Origin: Spirogloea muscicola
Taxonomy: Eukaryota > Streptophyta > Zygnematophyceae > Spirogloeales > Spirogloeaceae
Direction of reading: 5' to 3'
Assembly: GCA_009602725.1 (NCBI GenBank)
Contig: WELB01000073.1
Span: 1-27,702 of the forward strand
DNA: 27,702 bases
The notes under the pieces were generated by a model. It had not been told where the DNA came from. It ran no database searches and saw only the letters and a list, made by a program, of their open reading frames with translations. How positions within the stretch are numbered: the stretch's first letter is position 1; every line of letters begins with the position of its first letter. Position numbers and translations under genes: made by a program. Positions 23,705 to 27,702 of this stretch are shown piece by piece.

Positions 23705-24968
23705 ATGAGGTAGGGTCTGCGCTTCGGGCGCCTGCATTGCTCACCGCCGCCGCCGCCGCTGCCGCCGGTTCCGGTCGGGGGCCTCCCGGCGTCGCGACCT
23801 CAGCCCGCTCGTCTGCTCGGCGCCTTGTCCCGCAGCAAGCTGCAGAGCGATGTGCTACGGGAGGCGATCGGGACGATCGCTGCGGACGCCAAGGAGAAGC
23901 AGCGCAAGTTCACGGAGACGATCGAGCTGCAGATCGGGCTGAAGAACTACGACCCCCAGAAGGACAAGCGGTTCAGCGGCTCCGTGCGCCTGCCGCACAT
24001 CCCCCGCCCCAACATGCGCATCTGCATGCTCGGCGACGCCCAGCACATTGAGGAGGTACCTCCTTTCCCACTGGTCTTCCTTCTCCCGTTTCCCCATCCT
24101 CTCTGCCTTCCTCTCTCCCTCCCTCCTGCCCATCGACGCCCTCCTTCCCACCATGAGCTAGTCTTCCTTGGCGGTGGCGGGGTTGCTAGCTCCTGCGCAA
24201 AGCAACAATTAGCAGATACATGTTTTGGTGGGCCGGCCCGGCGCAGGGCCACTCTTGTGGGCCCTACCGTGCCCGTCTCGGCACGAGCAGCATTGTGGGC
24301 CTGCGCGGCTGCAGCAGCAGAATACTTATGTTGGCTGCTCGCACGGCCGGCAAAGAAGCTGTGAAGGTGCGCTGACAAGTGCCGCTGCCACGGGGCTGCG
24401 AGCGTAGGCAAACAAGATGAACCTGGACTGCATGGACGTGGACCAGCTGAAGAAGATGAACAAGAACAAGAAGCTGGTGAAGAAGATGGCGAAGAAGTAC
24501 CACCAGTTCTTGGCGTCGGAGGCCATCATCAAGCAGATCCCTCGGCTCCTTGGCCCTGGCCTCAACAAGGCTGGCAAGTTCCCCACGCTTGTCACGCACA
24601 ACGAGACGCTCGAGTCCAAGGTGCTGGAGACGCGCGCGACCATCAAGTTCCAGCTCAAGAAGGTGCTGTGCATGGGCGTCGCCGTCGGCAACGTCGGGCT
24701 TGAGGACAAGCAGATCTTCTCCAACGTCCAGCTCTCTGTCAACTTCCTCGTATCGCTGCTCAAGAAGAACTGGCAGAACGTGAGTGCCATAACCAGCACC
24801 GGCTTCCCGCGGCCCACAGCGCCCCACTTCCCCATCCACTTATGCCTGCTGCAGTGTGCTCGCGGTGCTCACTGCTGCCAGTCTTCATCAGCCTCTCGCT
24901 TGTGGGTCGTGCAGGTGCGGACGCTGCACCTCAAGAGCACAATGGGCAAGCCAATTCGCATCTACTAA
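23705..24968 (+). CDS. RPL10A: 60S ribosomal protein L10a (uL1), 4 exons
   Basis: uL1 forms the L1 stalk of the cytosolic large ribosomal subunit near the E site. Exons: 23705-23709 (only ATG AG), 23836-24055, 24408-24779 and 24915-24968. They total 651 nt, or 216 residues, the normal length. The start is set by the spliced N-terminus [14 protein letters not shown], which matches the family. Seen next: [69 protein letters not shown] and [16 protein letters not shown]. The C-terminus is [14 protein letters not shown]. All phases close. The five-base first coding exon separates the start codon from the rest, a layout also met in other eukaryotic ribosomal protein genes. No LINE-derived coding sequence was seen nearby, but the tandem stem-loop series lies 600-800 bp upstream. 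Confidence 0.97.
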
Positions 24969-25887
24969 GCCTCCCCTGTACAGCAATTCGGCGCCACCGC
25001 CTGCCATGGCAGCGGTGGCGCACACCAAAGCGGCGGCCTCCTCACCTCCTCTCCCACTTCCTTTGCTCTATTCCTCCCTGCTTTGAAGGGGAGCCCGCCA
25101 GCTCTTGGGAGCTCTTTAGGGGAGCGCTTCTTTCCACTTCGGCATGACATTCTCTCAGCAAAATTTGTCCACCTTATTTTCGGCCAGGGTGTGACAAAGG
25201 CCGCCAAGCTGCAGACGCCGGCATACTCGGCAGCCCTAAAGCTTAGCTGCCACCTGTCAGGACCAGCAGGAATGTGTGGGGGTGTGTTGGTGGGGAGGAA
25301 CCGAAGCTTCCTGTGCAGATGAGTGTTTGCACAACGGCAGCAGAAGGCTAGGGTAATGTAAGCACTGCACCTGCTAACTACAGGGGACTGCAAGGCAATG
25401 AAGTAATTGATGAGATCAGGGCTGTCACTGTCTATTGACTGATGAGAACAGCTGCAGGTCTACATTCCAACCGAGCAACGTAGTGCCATAGGATGGCGGT
25501 TGGTGCTGCGCTGTGAGCGCCTCTCCTCTTGACAGAGCGGTTGAGATGGCCAAGTGCATGCAAGAGCACAAGCAGAGGGCAAAACGGGTGGGGGCGAGTG
25601 CAGGGTTTGCATGTGTATCCAGGACAGGGCTTGTGAGAGACTGGCAGGCTTCCGCCCACATTCGTCGTAGCCGTTGGCTGTGATTGCTTAAACAAGGCTA
25701 GCTGCATCTTAAACTGAAGGCCTTTACTAGCAGGCCAGGTAGTTGGTGGCAGCAATCAAGCTGTGCCATCAGTGCCGCTTTCCTAGGCGCAGCCGTGAGA
25801 GCTTGACATCTGCTGCTCAAATATGACACCGGCAATTGTCATCACCCTGCTGCACTGCGCCGCGATCGTCATCACCTCGACATGCTG
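24969..25887. other. Intergenic region between RPL10A and the right-hand gene (convergent)
   Basis: No recognisable gene. A TGTAA motif at 25357-25361 (plus) lies about 390 nt beyond the RPL10A stop and could be its polyadenylation signal. The rest holds 3' UTR and spacer of two converging genes. Confidence 0.5.
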
Positions 25888-27702
25888 CTAGTGGACGTCC
25901 AAGTCTGAGCTCAATGCATTGTCCTCGTCCGCGCTGCTCTCGAGCCCGTTGAGGAAGTCGTCTTCCCCGGTATTTACACTGCCGCCCTCCTCGTCCTCGC
26001 TCCCGGCTTTGTTATGTAATGTGGCGGAATTCCGCCGCAGCGAGGCAGCCGCCGCTAGGAACCGCCCATTTCCGCCGTTCGCCTTCTCATCATTTGAAGG
26101 CGTGTTGCCGTGGACGTCGACAAAGAAGAGCCTGCCGTCCTGCACGTCCAGCGCACCGCCGGGCTCCGCCCTTGCCGGCGCCGCTGCATCCAGCAGATTT
26201 GAGCCGCTCTCCACCAGCTCCACGTGCTGCAGCGCGGCAGCGGCATTGGCTCGGAGGGCACTGAAGACTGCATCGTCTGCGCCTGTTGCTAGCCAATCTG
26301 CGCCCAGTCCCCATGCCTTTGCCGTTATGGTGGTGCTCGGAGGCCGTAAGAGCAAGGAGCAGGCAGGAGCACTGTGTTGTTGGGACTTGTTAGCAGGTAT
26401 TCTGTTAGCATCACCACTTGTAATGAGGGATGCTGCGCACCACCGAGCCGATGCTTGTCGACCACAAGCACGCCGAGGTCCGGGCGCTGCCGCATGAGCC
26501 ATGCCGCAAAGGCCCGGGGCACTGGCCGCCGTGCTATCGCCGCTGCAATGTTGCTGGCCGCTGTTCGCTCTCCCTGAGCCCTGCTCTCCCCCACAAAAGA
26601 TTCCGGCCGTCAGCAATGGCAAGCATTGGCAGCTTGAGCAGGCGAGCTCACGGCAACTGGACGAGCACAGCGGGTTTGCAGGAGCGCCGCCCACCGCAGG
26701 GAGGCCGCGACGCGGCGTGCGATGGCCACGCGCTTCAAGTACGCCACGGCAGGCTCCTCTTCACTCCCCGGCTCCGCCCCGGAGATGGAGGGACGAGGGG
26801 AAAACGCCGGTCGATCCCATAGCACAGCCTCCGCCAGCGTCGTACGAAGCAGCGCCTCCTCATCTGGCAACTGCGGTGCGGCAGCCAGTGCGGCGGCTGT
26901 CACGAACTAGGCCCATGGCAGACAGGCATTGCGGCCAGGGACGCACTGAGCAGGAAAGCCACGGGCTGCATAGCTGCAAGACGGCGAGCTGCGGCAGAGA
27001 GACGCAGCCGGCCAGTACCAGTGAGGAGGCGCCGGGCAGGTTCCCAGCACCCAGGAGAAGGTCCATGAGGGGCTCTGCAGCACGAGCACGGCACAGCTGC
27101 GGCCATGAACTTCCAGGCTGAGCAAGGTACCTCTAGCAGCCTGAGGGGCTCAAAAAGCTCAGAATCACAGTACCGCCACTGTCATGTAGACATCTAAACC
27201 GGTGATAGATGGGAATCAAGGGACTACATGTATCGTTAACAGCTCATGAACCCCACTCCCAGTACCTGACTGAAGAGGTTAGGTGGCACCTGACCAGCGA
27301 CGAGCTCTGGATATTGACTTCGAGACCCAAACCACGAAGCGACCTGGACCTCAGAGCACTGATGCTTTGAGCTCGCCAATACCGAAGAGTCTGACAAATG
27401 GCGCTCTGCTCACCGCAGTCCGGCTGCAACGTGCCGGCCACAGCGTGGAAGACAGTCTGCCGGAGGGGGGTAGCCCAGCTTCCAGCAGGACCGCCAGCCA
27501 TGCCCGGGCGTCGCGGGGCCTGCCGTGCAGCGAGGATCTCGACAGCGCCGGCCACGGCCACCAGCCGGGCGGCGGCCTGGCCGGCGACCTTGGCAACTGA
27601 CGTTGCCGCCAGAGCTCGCCAAGGCCCCTCGGCAGGGAGGCTGCCGGCAGGCAGCGCCGGAGCGCGCGGAGGGCCCAGCAGCGGCGGCGGCGGTGGGAGC
27701 CT
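25888..27702 (-). CDS. Unrecognised multi-exon gene, 3' part, runs off the right edge
   Basis: No family was recognised. Minus-strand frames with protein-like composition occur in four or five blocks: about 27702-27395 (Ala/Leu-rich, a GT donor after QPDCG); possibly about 27130-26960; about 26880-26660 (LPDEEALLRTTLAEAVLWD, AYLKRVAIARRVAASLRWA); about 26600-26450 (SNIAAAIARRPVPRAFAAW, RPDLGVLVVDKHRLG); and about 26270-25888 (LQHVELVESGSNLLDAAAP, DGRLFFVDVHGNTP). The last block ends in an acidic Ser/Asp/Glu tail and a stop at 25888-25890. The helical Ala/Leu-rich blocks suggest an alpha-solenoid-like protein (inference). Exon borders were not proven. The plus-strand frames over the same region are Ser/Pro/Arg-rich and look like shadows. 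Confidence 0.4.

Noticed and set aside
25919-26497. Plus-strand open frame of about 190 codons
   Set aside because: It is Ser/Ala/Pro-rich and lies exactly opposite the minus-strand block with better protein-like composition and an acidic tail.

Overview
The window looks like nuclear DNA of a green alga (Chlorophyta, perhaps a trebouxiophyte). GC-rich exons are split by many short GT-AG introns of lower GC. There are degenerate plant-type telomere repeats (TTTAGGG-like), algal-type TGTAA motifs close behind two of the genes, a plastid-type RsmG, and an NBS1 whose C-terminus reads like the plant version. The species cannot be fixed from sequence alone. I found no bacterial operon, CRISPR array, tRNA or rRNA.

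Layout. 1-3158 (+) is a decayed LINE-type retrotransposon with an N-terminal zinc finger, a reverse transcriptase (YADD), a CCHC knuckle and a restriction-like endonuclease. 3355-4135 (-) is a 5'-truncated relative lying tail-to-tail with it. 4937-7056 (-) is RsmG, a 16S rRNA m7G methyltransferase, with 7 exons. It is head-to-head with NBS1/nibrin (+, about 7562-11959, roughly 15 exons). UEV1/MMS2 (-, 12501-13338) converges on NBS1. A third LINE remnant (-, 13874-14010) with a repeated tail lies upstream of UEV1. CK2 alpha (-, 15691-18314, 10 exons) is head-to-head with LST8 (+, 18828-21843, 10 exons). RPL10A (uL1) follows (+, 23705-24968, 4 exons). An unrecognised minus-strand multi-exon gene occupies 25888 to the right edge.

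I reconstructed exon borders by hand. Phases close exactly for RsmG, CK2 alpha, LST8 and RPL10A, and for the three UEV1 exons found. NBS1 has an unresolved start (a GCC tract containing an N) and two apparent one-base frame breaks in its second BRCT region. The genes are unrelated housekeeping genes: plastid ribosome modification, double-strand-break repair (NBS1), K63 ubiquitin/DNA damage tolerance (UEV1), CK2 signalling, TOR signalling (LST8) and the cytosolic ribosome (RPL10A). Two head-to-head pairs probably share promoter regions.

The least explained signal is a dispersed short stem-loop family, consensus GGGCTGGCNNTTCACAGCC. It occurs behind the LINE, inside the inverted LINE fragment, in an intergenic region, and as an approximately 88-bp tandem series upstream of RPL10A. 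I see no convincing new multi-gene system.
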